A DNA stretch of 64,000 nucleotides, from assembly GCA_963701325.1 (NCBI GenBank), contig OY969604.1, positions 3,534,001 through 3,598,000 of the forward strand. The letters are read 5' to 3'. Source of the DNA: Bog-756 sp963701325 (GTDB lineage Bacteria > Actinomycetota > Acidimicrobiia > Acidimicrobiales > RAAP-2). Positions 18,195 through 25,701 of this stretch are shown one piece after another; the first letter of the stretch is position 1; each line of letters starts with the position of its first letter. The position numbers were made by a program, and so were the translations under genes. The notes beneath the pieces were generated by a model. The model was not told where the DNA came from, searched no databases, and was given only the letters and a program-made list of their open reading frames with translations.

Positions 18195-19868
18195 ATGGCC
18201 GAAGAGCAGCCCGAGATGGCCGACGAGCACCGCGAGACGGTCGGCGCGCGGCCCGGCGAGCGCGGAGCGTCGGCGGTCCTCGATGCAGCCCACACCGGCG
18301 ACATCCGGGGCGCCTTCGGCACGATCCGCGAGCACGATCTCGATGTCCGGCGCTCCTGGACGGCACGGCTGCTCACCCTGCTCGCCATCATGGGTCCCGG
18401 GCTCATCGTCATGGTCGGGGACAACGACGCCGGTGGGGTCGCCACGTACAGCCAGGCCGGACAGAACTTCGGGCTCTCGCTGCTGTGGACGTTGCCGCTG
18501 TTGGTCCCGGTCCTCGTGGTCAACCAGGAGATGGTGGTGCGCCTCGGTGCGGTGACCGGCGTCGGCCACGCCCGGCTCATCAACGAGCGGTTCGGGAGGT
18601 TCTGGGGTGCCTTCTCGGTCGGGGACCTGTTCATCCTCAACTTCCTCACCATCGCAACCGAGTTCATCGGCGTGAGCCTCGCCCTCGACTACTTCGGGGT
18701 GAGCGAGTACGTCTCGGTGCCCATTGCCGCGGTGACCCTGGTGGCCATGACCGCCACCGGCAGCTTCCGGCGGTGGGAGCGCTTCATGTTCGTCTTCATC
18801 GCGACCAACGTCCTGGTCATCCCCCTCGCCTTCCTCAGCCATCCCTCACCCGGGGCCTTCGCCCACGGGCTCACCACCTTCGGGGTGACGGGAGGCTTCA
18901 CCTCGACCTCGGTCCTGCTGATCATCGCCATCGTGGGCACGACCGTGGCCCCCTGGCAGCTGTTCTTCCAGCAGTCGAACATCGTGGACAAGCGCATCAC
19001 GCCGCGGTGGATCAACTACGAGCGGGTCGACACTGTGGTCGGCTCGCTGATCACCGTCTTCGCCGCAGCGTTGCTGATGGCGGTGGTGGCGTCTGCGTTC
19101 GGGGGTACCCCTCTGGCCGGTCACTTCACCGACGCCGGTGGTGTCGCGCGCGGCCTCCAGCACGTGATCGGGCCGGCTGCAGGGTCCCTCTTCGCCATCG
19201 TCCTGCTCAACGCCTCGATCATCGGGGCCGCCTCGGTCACCCTCTCCACCAGCTACGCGTTCGGGGATGTCTTCGGGGCCCGGCACTCGTTGCACCGGAA
19301 CTGGCGCGAGGCCAAGTTCTTCTACGGTGCCTTTGCCGCGATGGTCGCCGGTGCCGCGATCATCGTGCTCCTCCCGGGTGCACCGCTCGGACTCATCACC
19401 ACCGGGGTCCAGGCGCTCGCCGGTGTGCTCCTGCCCAGCGCCACGGTGTTCCTACTGCTCCTCTGCAACGACAAGGAGGTGCTCGGGCCGTGGGTCAACC
19501 GGCCCTGGCTCAACCTGGTGGCGAGCTTCATCGTGGCCGTCCTCCTCGTCCTGTCCCTGATCCTCATGCTGACGACGCTCTTCTCCGGGATCGACGTGAC
19601 CGTGCTGGCCGAGGTGCTCGGCGCGGGGCTGGTGGCGGGCTACCTCGGGGTCGGGGCGGTGGTCCTCCTGACCCGTTCGCGCCGCTCCCCGGCGCCCCCG
19701 ATGCCCATCGAGCGACGCGCGACCTGGCGGATGCCTGCCCTCAACCTGCTCGAGCGTCCGGCCTGGTCCCGGGGCCGCCTGGTCGGGATGTACCTGCTCC
19801 GTATCTACCTGGTCGTCGCAGTCCTGCTGCTCCTGGTCAAGGCCATCGAACTCGGGGTCCACCACTGA
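18195..19868 (+). CDS. Nramp-superfamily divalent metal transporter, Mg-type (NRMT-like) substrate site
   Basis: The 557-residue protein has a cytoplasmic N-terminus of about 55 residues and about eleven membrane segments. The first transmembrane motif is VGDNDAGGVATYSQAG: the canonical DPGN is DAGG (Asp78 kept, Asn replaced by Gly81). In helix 6 the usual A-x-x-M-P-H is VAPWQ, so the transition-metal-binding Met is Ala252. As I recall the literature, loss of both residues marks NRAMP-related magnesium transporters, while classical Nramp proteins carry Mn or Fe. Mg2+ import, or another hard divalent ion, is therefore the best guess. The upstream MgtE_N/CBS protein supports a Mg2+ theme. GAGAGG precedes ATG 18195. 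Confidence 0.82.
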   Translation: MAEEQPEMADEHRETVGARPGERGASAVLDAAHTGDIRGAFGTIREHDLDVRRSWTARLLTLLAIMGPGLIVMVGDNDAGGVATYSQAGQNFGLSLLWTLPLLVPVLVVNQEMVVRLGAVTGVGHARLINERFGRFWGAFSVGDLFILNFLTIATEFIGVSLALDYFGVSEYVSVPIAAVTLVAMTATGSFRRWERFMFVFIATNVLVIPLAFLSHPSPGAFAHGLTTFGVTGGFTSTSVLLIIAIVGTTVAPWQLFFQQSNIVDKRITPRWINYERVDTVVGSLITVFAAALLMAVVASAFGGTPLAGHFTDAGGVARGLQHVIGPAAGSLFAIVLLNASIIGAASVTLSTSYAFGDVFGARHSLHRNWREAKFFYGAFAAMVAGAAIIVLLPGAPLGLITTGVQALAGVLLPSATVFLLLLCNDKEVLGPWVNRPWLNLVASFIVAVLLVLSLILMLTTLFSGIDVTVLAEVLGAGLVAGYLGVGAVVLLTRSRRSPAPPMPIERRATWRMPALNLLERPAWSRGRLVGMYLLRIYLVVAVLLLLVKAIELGVHH

Positions 19869-19985
19869 GCCTGACCAGGCGCCGGGAGCGCCCCGGCCGG
19901 GAGCCCCCGGTCAACGGTCGTTTGCGCCGAAGGACCAGCTTGCGGGAGTATCTGCCTTCTATGTGCCTGCCCACCCCGGATTTCC

Positions 19986-21344
19986 GTGCCTAGATTCGGG
20001 CTCACACGGCACAAGGTTCGAGGTCCGACCTCCCGACCGCCGGTCCCCGAGCGGATCCCCCCGCGCCCGCCCGAACCGGGCGGCCTGCGGATCGCCTTCC
20101 TCGTCTACCGGGGCAACCCGCGCTGCGGGGGTCAGGGCGTCTACAGCCGCCATCTGACCCGTGAGCTCGTCGCCCTCGGCCATTCGGTCGAGATCTTCGC
20201 CGGACAGCCGTGGCCCGAGGTCGACGACGGGGTCGGGTTCACCCCGGTTCCGAGCCTCGATCTCTACCGCGATCCTGATCCCTTTCGGATTCCGCGGCCG
20301 AAGGAGTTCATCGACTCGTACCCGAGGTCGATCGCTGCCCTCGAGTTCGCGGTCATGTGCACGGCCGGATTCCCGGAGCCGTGGACGTTCAGCCTGCGCA
20401 CCCGGCGAATACTGGCGACCCGCCGTCACGAATTCGACCTGGTGCACGACAACCAGTGCCTTGGGCACGGCATCCAGGGAATGATGGACGACGGCTGGCC
20501 GGTGCTCGAGACGCTCCATCACCCGATCACCGTCGACCGGCAGCTGGCCCTCAGCCATGCGACCAACCCGTGGCAGCAGATCACCGAGCGCCGCTGGTTC
20601 GGCTTCCTCCGCATGCAGGTGAAGGTGGCCCGGTCGCTGCAACGGATCGTGACCGTGTCGGAGTCCTCGAAGACCGACATCACCGCCCAGATGGGGGTGG
20701 ACAACCACCGGATGACGGTGGTCCCGGTCGGCGTGGACCACACCGTCTTCCGACCGCGGGACGACGTCGAGCCGGTGCCGGGGCGGATCATGGTCACCTC
20801 CTCCTCCGACGTCCCGATGAAGGGCCTCGTCCCGCTGCTCGAGGCCGTGGCCAAGCTCCGCACCGAGCGCGAGGTCGAGCTCGTCGTGATCGGCAACCCG
20901 CGGGCCGACGGCCGGGTGGCCAAGGCGATCGAGCGGCTCGACCTCGCGCCCATCGTGCGGTGCGTGAGCGGGATCAGCGACGACGAGCTCGCCCGCAACT
21001 ACGGACTCGCCCAGGTCGCCGTCGTGCCCTCTCTCTACGAGGGGTTCTCGCTGCCCGCCATCGAGGCCATGGCCTGCGGGGTGGCCCTGGTGGCCACGAC
21101 AGGCGGGGCGCTGCCCGAGGTGGTCGGTGTCGATGGCGTGACCGGTCTGCTGGTCCCGCCCGACGATCCCGGCGCGCTGGCAGTGGCCATCGCCAGCCTG
21201 CTCGACGACGACACGCTGCGCGCCCGCCTGGGTGCTGCCGGTCGTGAGCGGGTGCTCGGGCGCTTCACGTGGCAGGTCACGGCGGCGGGCACTGCCGAGC
21301 AATATCGTTCGCTACTGGCCGACGCCGAAGCCGTCCCTTGCTGA
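19986..21344 (+). CDS. GT4-family glycosyltransferase
   Basis: The 452-residue GT-B enzyme has an N-terminal acceptor domain (LRIAFLVYRGNPRCGGQGVYSRHL, with the glycine-rich loop) and a C-terminal nucleotide-sugar domain with PVGVDHTVFRP, SSSDVPMKGLVPLLEA and the E-x7-E signature (PSLYEGFSLPAIEAMACG). GTG 19986 is the first start that keeps a normal GT4 N-terminus. It is the first gene of a plus-strand trio; the methyltransferase start lies inside its last codons. The likely reaction is transfer of a sugar from an NDP-sugar to a lipid, glycan or secondary metabolite; the acceptor is unknown. Confidence 0.88.
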   Translation: MPRFGLTRHKVRGPTSRPPVPERIPPRPPEPGGLRIAFLVYRGNPRCGGQGVYSRHLTRELVALGHSVEIFAGQPWPEVDDGVGFTPVPSLDLYRDPDPFRIPRPKEFIDSYPRSIAALEFAVMCTAGFPEPWTFSLRTRRILATRRHEFDLVHDNQCLGHGIQGMMDDGWPVLETLHHPITVDRQLALSHATNPWQQITERRWFGFLRMQVKVARSLQRIVTVSESSKTDITAQMGVDNHRMTVVPVGVDHTVFRPRDDVEPVPGRIMVTSSSDVPMKGLVPLLEAVAKLRTEREVELVVIGNPRADGRVAKAIERLDLAPIVRCVSGISDDELARNYGLAQVAVVPSLYEGFSLPAIEAMACGVALVATTGGALPEVVGVDGVTGLLVPPDDPGALAVAIASLLDDDTLRARLGAAGRERVLGRFTWQVTAAGTAEQYRSLLADAEAVPC

Positions 21345-22123
21345 CCGTCGACTACGGACGGTTGGGGGTACGGGCGGACGACCGCCTCCTCGACATCGGC
21401 TGCGGCTTCGGACGGCACGCGTACCAGGCGGCCCGGCTCGGAGCCGAGGTTGTGGCGTTCGACTTCGGGGCCGACGAGGTGCGCAACGTGCTCGACACCT
21501 TCGGCGCGATGTTCGTCGGCGGCGAGATCGACCCGGCCCGGGCCCGGGTGGGCGCGGTCCAGGGTGACGCGCTGGCCCTGCCGTTCGGTGACAGCAGCTT
21601 CGATCGGATCATCGCGTCCGAGGTCCTCGAGCACATCCCGGCGGACGAGGCGGCGATGGCCGAGCTCGCACGCGTGCTGCGCCCCGGCGGCACGATGGCG
21701 GTCACCGTCCCACGGGCGGGACCCGAGTTCGTGAACTGGGCGCTGTCGGACGAGTACCACAGTGTGCCGGGGGGCCATGTCCGGATCTACCGGCGAGGGG
21801 AGCTCGTCAGCCGCCTCGAAGGGACCGGGTTGCGGGCGGTCGGGCACCACCATGCCCACGGCCTGCACGCCCCCTACTGGTGGCTCAAGTGCCTGGTGGG
21901 GACCACCAACGACACCCATCCGGCGGTGTCCGCCTATCACCGGTTACTTGTCTGGGACATCGAGAAGGCCCCGATGGTGACCCGGTGCACCGAGCGGCTC
22001 CTCAACCCGCTGGTCGGAAAGAGCCTGGTGGTCTACCTGGTCAAGCCCCACGGCGCTCCGGCCCCCACCGAGCAGCACACCACGCCGGCCGCGGCCGTCC
22101 GACGAGAGAGGGCCCTCGCATGA
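21338..22123 (+). CDS. Class I SAM-dependent methyltransferase (UbiE/Methyltransf_11 type)
   Basis: The 261-residue protein carries motif I (LLDIGCGFGRHAYQAARLG), the acidic end of strand 2 (VVAFDFG), ALPFGDSSFDRIIASEVLEHI and VLRPGGTMAVTVPR. The start is a TTG at 21338, overlapping the GT4 stop; no better start lies nearby. A C-terminal part with YWWLKCLVG and a Pro/Thr tail is not typical of UbiE and may hold substrate specificity. Its stop overlaps the ATG of the next gene (ATGA), so the three genes form a tightly coupled operon. Confidence 0.85.
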   Translation: MLTVDYGRLGVRADDRLLDIGCGFGRHAYQAARLGAEVVAFDFGADEVRNVLDTFGAMFVGGEIDPARARVGAVQGDALALPFGDSSFDRIIASEVLEHIPADEAAMAELARVLRPGGTMAVTVPRAGPEFVNWALSDEYHSVPGGHVRIYRRGELVSRLEGTGLRAVGHHHAHGLHAPYWWLKCLVGTTNDTHPAVSAYHRLLVWDIEKAPMVTRCTERLLNPLVGKSLVVYLVKPHGAPAPTEQHTTPAAAVRRERALA

Positions 22124-23223
22124 GATCGCTTCCCGAGGTCCCCGGCATCATGACCGCCCCGCAGGTGTTGGCCACGGCCCAGTCGATCGTTCGCATCCAG
22201 CGCCCCGACGGGATGATCCCGTGGTTCCCCGGCGGGCACTGCGATCCCTGGAACCACGTCGAGGCGGCCATGGCTCTCACCACGGTCGGACTGGACGACG
22301 AGGCCGACCGGGCCTACCAGTGGCTCGTCGACGCCCAGCTGCCTGACGGGAGCTGGTTCAATTACTACCTCACGACCGGCATCGAGGACGCCCGCCTCGA
22401 CACCAACGTGTGTGCCTACCTGGCCACAGGGGCCTGGCATCGCTACATCTCCACCGGCGATCTCGAAGGACTCGAGCACCTCTGGCCCTCGCTCGAAGCC
22501 GGCGTGGACTTCGTGCTGCGCTGGCAGCGGCTCGACGGTTCGATCCGGTGGTCGCTGGACCCGTCGGGGATGCTCGAGGAGTTCGCCCTGCTGACCGGGT
22601 CGTCCTCGATCTATCACAGCCTCCGGTGCGCGATCGCTTGTGCCGAGCGTCTCGGGAGCGAACGCCCGGACTGGGAGCTGGCCGCCGGGCGCCTCGCCCA
22701 CGCGGTGGCACACGAGCCGTGTGCCTTCCTCCCCAAGGTCGAGTTCGCCATGGACTGGTACTACCCGATCCTCTCCGGCGCCATGAGCGGCCCCGCGGCC
22801 GACGAGCGCATCGACCGGTCGTGGGAGACCTTCGTCCTGGAGGGCCGGGGTGTGCGTTGCGTGTCGACCGGGGACTGGGTCACCGCGGCGGAGACCGCCG
22901 AATGCGTGCTCGCCCTCGACGCCACGGGGAGGGACGAGGACGCGCTCCAGCTGTTCACCTGGGCACAGTCCCTCCGCAACGCGGACGGCTCCTACTGGAC
23001 CGGGATGGTCTATCCCGAAGAGGCCACCTACCCGCCGCTCGAGCGCTCGACCTACACGGCCGGGGCCCTGGTGCTGGCCGCCGACGCCCTGAGCCGGGCC
23101 ACCCCGGCGTCGGGCCTCTTCCGGGGCGAGGGGCTGCCGAGCCATCTCGACCTCACCGAGCCGGCTCCAGAGGCTCCCGTCGAACCCGCGCTCGGCACCC
23201 CGGGCACCCCCGGCCCCGCCTGA
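22120..23223 (+). CDS. Terpenoid cyclase / prenyltransferase alpha-alpha barrel protein
   Basis: The 367-residue protein has repeats typical of the (alpha/alpha)6 prenyltransferase and squalene-oxidocyclase barrel: RIQRPDGMIPWF, DAQLPDGSWFNYY, WQRLDGSIRW and SLRNADGSYWTG, each a QW-like turn. No DDxxD or DxDD motif of class I or II cyclases is obvious, so it may be a glycan- or lipid-handling barrel rather than a terpene cyclase. The C-terminus is Pro-rich. The ATG overlaps the methyltransferase stop. The role is tied to that of the GT4 and methyltransferase partners, but cannot be named. Confidence 0.75.
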   Translation: MRSLPEVPGIMTAPQVLATAQSIVRIQRPDGMIPWFPGGHCDPWNHVEAAMALTTVGLDDEADRAYQWLVDAQLPDGSWFNYYLTTGIEDARLDTNVCAYLATGAWHRYISTGDLEGLEHLWPSLEAGVDFVLRWQRLDGSIRWSLDPSGMLEEFALLTGSSSIYHSLRCAIACAERLGSERPDWELAAGRLAHAVAHEPCAFLPKVEFAMDWYYPILSGAMSGPAADERIDRSWETFVLEGRGVRCVSTGDWVTAAETAECVLALDATGRDEDALQLFTWAQSLRNADGSYWTGMVYPEEATYPPLERSTYTAGALVLAADALSRATPASGLFRGEGLPSHLDLTEPAPEAPVEPALGTPGTPGPA

Positions 23224-23268
23224 GTCTCCGCGCACCGCAGTCCGCTCGCCCGAGGGTTCGCGCCCCGG

Positions 23269-23994
23269 CTATGTCCGGTCGGTATCGGTCGGCGTCCGCC
23301 GGGTCCGGTCGCCGCCGTGCCGGCGCAGGACCCTGAGGGACCCGGACTCGCCGTCCTCGACGAACTCGCCGGAGTCGAGGGCGGCCCGCCAGATGTCGTA
23401 CGGGGGGCGACCCCCGTCGGCGGGGTCGGGGAAGACGTCGTGGATCGCGAGCCAGCCCCCTTCGACCACCTGCGGGGCCCATCCCCGGTAGTCGGCCCAC
23501 GCGGGTTCCTCGCCGTGACCGCCGTCGATGAAGCAGAACGCGAGCGGGATCGTCCAGCGCGAGCTCACCGTCGGGGAGTCCCCGACGATCCCGACCACCG
23601 ATGACTCGAGGCGGGCAGCGACCATCGACCGCCGCCAGTGGGGGAGGGTGTCGATGCGGGCGCTGTGCGGATCGACCAGGGACGGATCGTGGTGCTCCCA
23701 CCCCGGCTGGTTCTCCTCGGAACCGTGGTGGTGGTCGAGGCTGAACAGGACGGCGGCAGTCTCCTCGGCCGCGGCACCGAGGTAGGTCGTCGACTTTCCG
23801 CACCAGGCCCCGATCTCCACGAACGTGGCACCCGGACAGGCCGCCCCGGCCCGGCGGGCGGCGGCGAAGAGCGCCTCCCCTTCCTCGTCTGGCATGAACC
23901 CGGTCGCTTCCCGTGCACGGGAGAACAACTCTGCACGCCGCGCTCGGACGGCAGGGGGGACAGCGACCGCGTCGAGGGTGGAGGGTTGTTCCAT
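23269..23994 (-). CDS. Class I SAM-dependent methyltransferase (Methyltransf_24 type)
   Basis: The 241-residue protein has a Rossmann methyltransferase core: ATFVEIGAWCGKSTTYLG (motif I), LFSLDHHHGSEENQPGW, SVVGIVGDS and FCFIDGGHGEEPAWADYRGW, the last resembling metal-assisted O-methyltransferases and macrocin or cephalosporin-type enzymes. It starts at ATG 23994, 17 bases after the AhpD-like gene with which it forms a minus-strand operon that converges on the GT4 operon, 45 bases apart. The convergent layout and shared chemistry suggest both operons serve one modified product, but they could be unrelated. Confidence 0.82.
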   Translation of the reverse strand: MEQPSTLDAVAVPPAVRARRAELFSRAREATGFMPDEEGEALFAAARRAGAACPGATFVEIGAWCGKSTTYLGAAAEETAAVLFSLDHHHGSEENQPGWEHHDPSLVDPHSARIDTLPHWRRSMVAARLESSVVGIVGDSPTVSSRWTIPLAFCFIDGGHGEEPAWADYRGWAPQVVEGGWLAIHDVFPDPADGGRPPYDIWRAALDSGEFVEDGESGSLRVLRRHGGDRTRRTPTDTDRT

Positions 23995-24011
23995 GAGCTC
24001 GGCCGGGCCGT

Positions 24012-24944
24012 TCAGTCCGCTGTCAGCCCGTAGAGCAACTCGCCGTCCGGCCCGACGTCGTAGATCTCGACCCCGTCCCCCACATGGGGAGCGTCCGCGC
24101 CGAGCGCGACGGCGACCTTGTTGAGCGCGTTGCGGGTGATGTCGAGGACCAACTCGACCTGTGCGTCGGGTCCGGTGAGGGCGCGGAGCTCGGCGACCGT
24201 CTCGGCGTCGAGGCGCCCGGGGCTCCAGAGCAGCGCATCGGTAAAGGCCAGGGCGGACTGCTGGATCGGAGCGAGCTGGCTCCCCCGATAGTCGTCGACC
24301 GCGGCGAAGACTCGATCGTCCGCGCCGGCGCGGAGGGCGGGCCGGCTGCGGAGGGAGCGGCACAGACGGCAGTTGTGCTGGCGGGCTCCACGGAGGCGGA
24401 CCAGTTCGGAGGTGACCGGGTCCAGCGCGTCGAGCTGCGGGACCACACGGGTGAACCCGTCGAGCGCCCGCCAGACGTCCGTGGTGGCGCCACCCGGGTC
24501 TGGCGCGGGCCATGGTCCCGGTCCGAAGAGCGCGTCGAGCGCAGCCCGCGTCCGGGGAAGGAAGTCGACCACCCAGAGCGCGGCGGCCAGGGTCGCTGCC
24601 GCGTCACCGGCCGCCGCCAGGAATGCCGACCGGTCATCGGGGGAGATCGCCGAGACGTCGAGGCTGCACTGCTCCGCGAAGGCGAGCACGGTCCGCTCGT
24701 CCCCGGTCAGTCGGTCGAGCCGCCGCCAGTCGACTCCTGGAGGTCCGGACCACAGCTGTTCGCTTCCGGCCGGCGGGGCAAGTGGCTCCAGCCGGTGGAG
24801 GGACCCGACCGCCAGGGCCGCCAGTGCGACGAGATCGAGCAGGTCGATCGCGGCGGCGTCCGACCAGACCGCCGCCTCCACGGCGTCGAGTGCCTCGGCT
24901 GCCACGGGCGCATGGTTGGCGAGCGCCGTCGAACCGGAGGTCAT
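24012..24944 (-). CDS. AhpD/CMD-like alkylhydroperoxidase-fold protein
   Basis: A 310-residue, mostly helical protein. The C-terminal half has the AhpD-type signature: Glu180, eleven residues, then CRLC (Cys192 and Cys195). The histidine that usually follows the second Cys is Arg199. A second helical stretch (SALAFTDALLWSPGRLDAETVAEL) matches carboxymuconolactone decarboxylase-like proteins, and the N-terminal half looks like a diverged helical repeat without cysteines. The family reduces peroxides or disulfides, or has other roles. The ATG at 24944 has TAGCCT nine bases upstream. It is cotranscribed with the methyltransferase. Confidence 0.75.
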   Translation of the reverse strand: MTSGSTALANHAPVAAEALDAVEAAVWSDAAAIDLLDLVALAALAVGSLHRLEPLAPPAGSEQLWSGPPGVDWRRLDRLTGDERTVLAFAEQCSLDVSAISPDDRSAFLAAAGDAAATLAAALWVVDFLPRTRAALDALFGPGPWPAPDPGGATTDVWRALDGFTRVVPQLDALDPVTSELVRLRGARQHNCRLCRSLRSRPALRAGADDRVFAAVDDYRGSQLAPIQQSALAFTDALLWSPGRLDAETVAELRALTGPDAQVELVLDITRNALNKVAVALGADAPHVGDGVEIYDVGPDGELLYGLTAD

Positions 24945-24953
24945 CGGGAACGA

Positions 24954-24959
24954 AGGCTA
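24954..24959 (-). promoter_or_regulatory. Candidate -10 box TAGCCT
   Basis: On the minus strand TAGCCT ends nine bases before ATG 24944, with no Shine-Dalgarno between. Confidence 0.4.
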
Positions 24960-25028
24960 CCCGGCGCGACCGGAGCGGCTGTCCGGTCCGGGGGCTCGAG
25001 TGCCCGGGCCCGCGGCAACGCCGGCCCG

Positions 25029-25631
25029 CTACCCCCTGACCAGGGTCACCAGGCCGTAGACAGCGAGCGCGCCCAGGAGCACACCCCCCGTCCTGCGGAT
25101 GACCGCGAGCGGCAGGATGCGAAGGAGGGCCCGGCCTCCGACCGCGGCCACGGCGGCCACCGAGGCCAGCGCGGCGAAGGCGCCGATGAAGACCGAGAGT
25201 GGCACGTGGTACTTGGCCGCCAGGTTGGCCGTGAGGATCTGGGTCAGGTCACCGAACTCGCCGACGAAGATGACCGCGAACGCGGTGGCCATCGGGCGCA
25301 GGGCACCCGGGACGCTGGCGGTTTCCTTCTCCGCCTCGTCCTCCTCTACCTTCTCGTCGACCAGCAGGAGGTACACCGCACCCCCGGCGAAGAGCACGGT
25401 GGTGACGATCTCGGTCCACCGGTGCGGGAGCAGGTGGAGGATCTGGCCGGCCGCGACGGCGATGGCGGCGTGCAGGCAGAAGGCGAGAGTGGCCCCTGCC
25501 CAGACCAGCAGGGGCCGGTGCCGGCTCCCGAGGATCAGCGTCGCGATCATCGTCTTGTCGGGGAGCTCGGCGATGGCGACCAGTCCGAACGTGGCGAGGA
25601 CGATGCCTGGCTGGACCACCTCGGGTTGCAC
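25029..25631 (-). CDS. TMEM165/GDT1-family (UPF0016) cation transporter
   Basis: A 200-residue membrane protein with six hydrophobic segments in two repeats. Each repeat bears the family cation motif E-x-G-D-K/L-T: here ELPDKT (residues 22-27, Pro in place of Gly) and EFGDLT (125-130). An acidic loop (VEEDEAEKE) links the halves. The family exports Mn2+ or exchanges Ca2+/Mn2+ with H+, so Mn homeostasis is likely. GTG 25631 is preferred over GTG 25634 because TAGCCT ends exactly six bases upstream of it. Confidence 0.85.
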   Translation of the reverse strand: MQPEVVQPGIVLATFGLVAIAELPDKTMIATLILGSRHRPLLVWAGATLAFCLHAAIAVAAGQILHLLPHRWTEIVTTVLFAGGAVYLLLVDEKVEEDEAEKETASVPGALRPMATAFAVIFVGEFGDLTQILTANLAAKYHVPLSVFIGAFAALASVAAVAAVGGRALLRILPLAVIRRTGGVLLGALAVYGLVTLVRG

Positions 25632-25637
25632 CACCTC

Positions 25638-25643
25638 AGGCTA
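25638..25643 (-). promoter_or_regulatory. Candidate -10 box TAGCCT (leaderless start)
   Basis: On the minus strand TAGCCT ends six bases before GTG 25631 and decides between two adjacent GTG codons. Confidence 0.45.
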
Positions 25644-25701
25644 GGGAGCGGACAGCGATGGGAACGACCACCCCGCCTCTGGACGTACCGGGGATTCCGA
25701 C

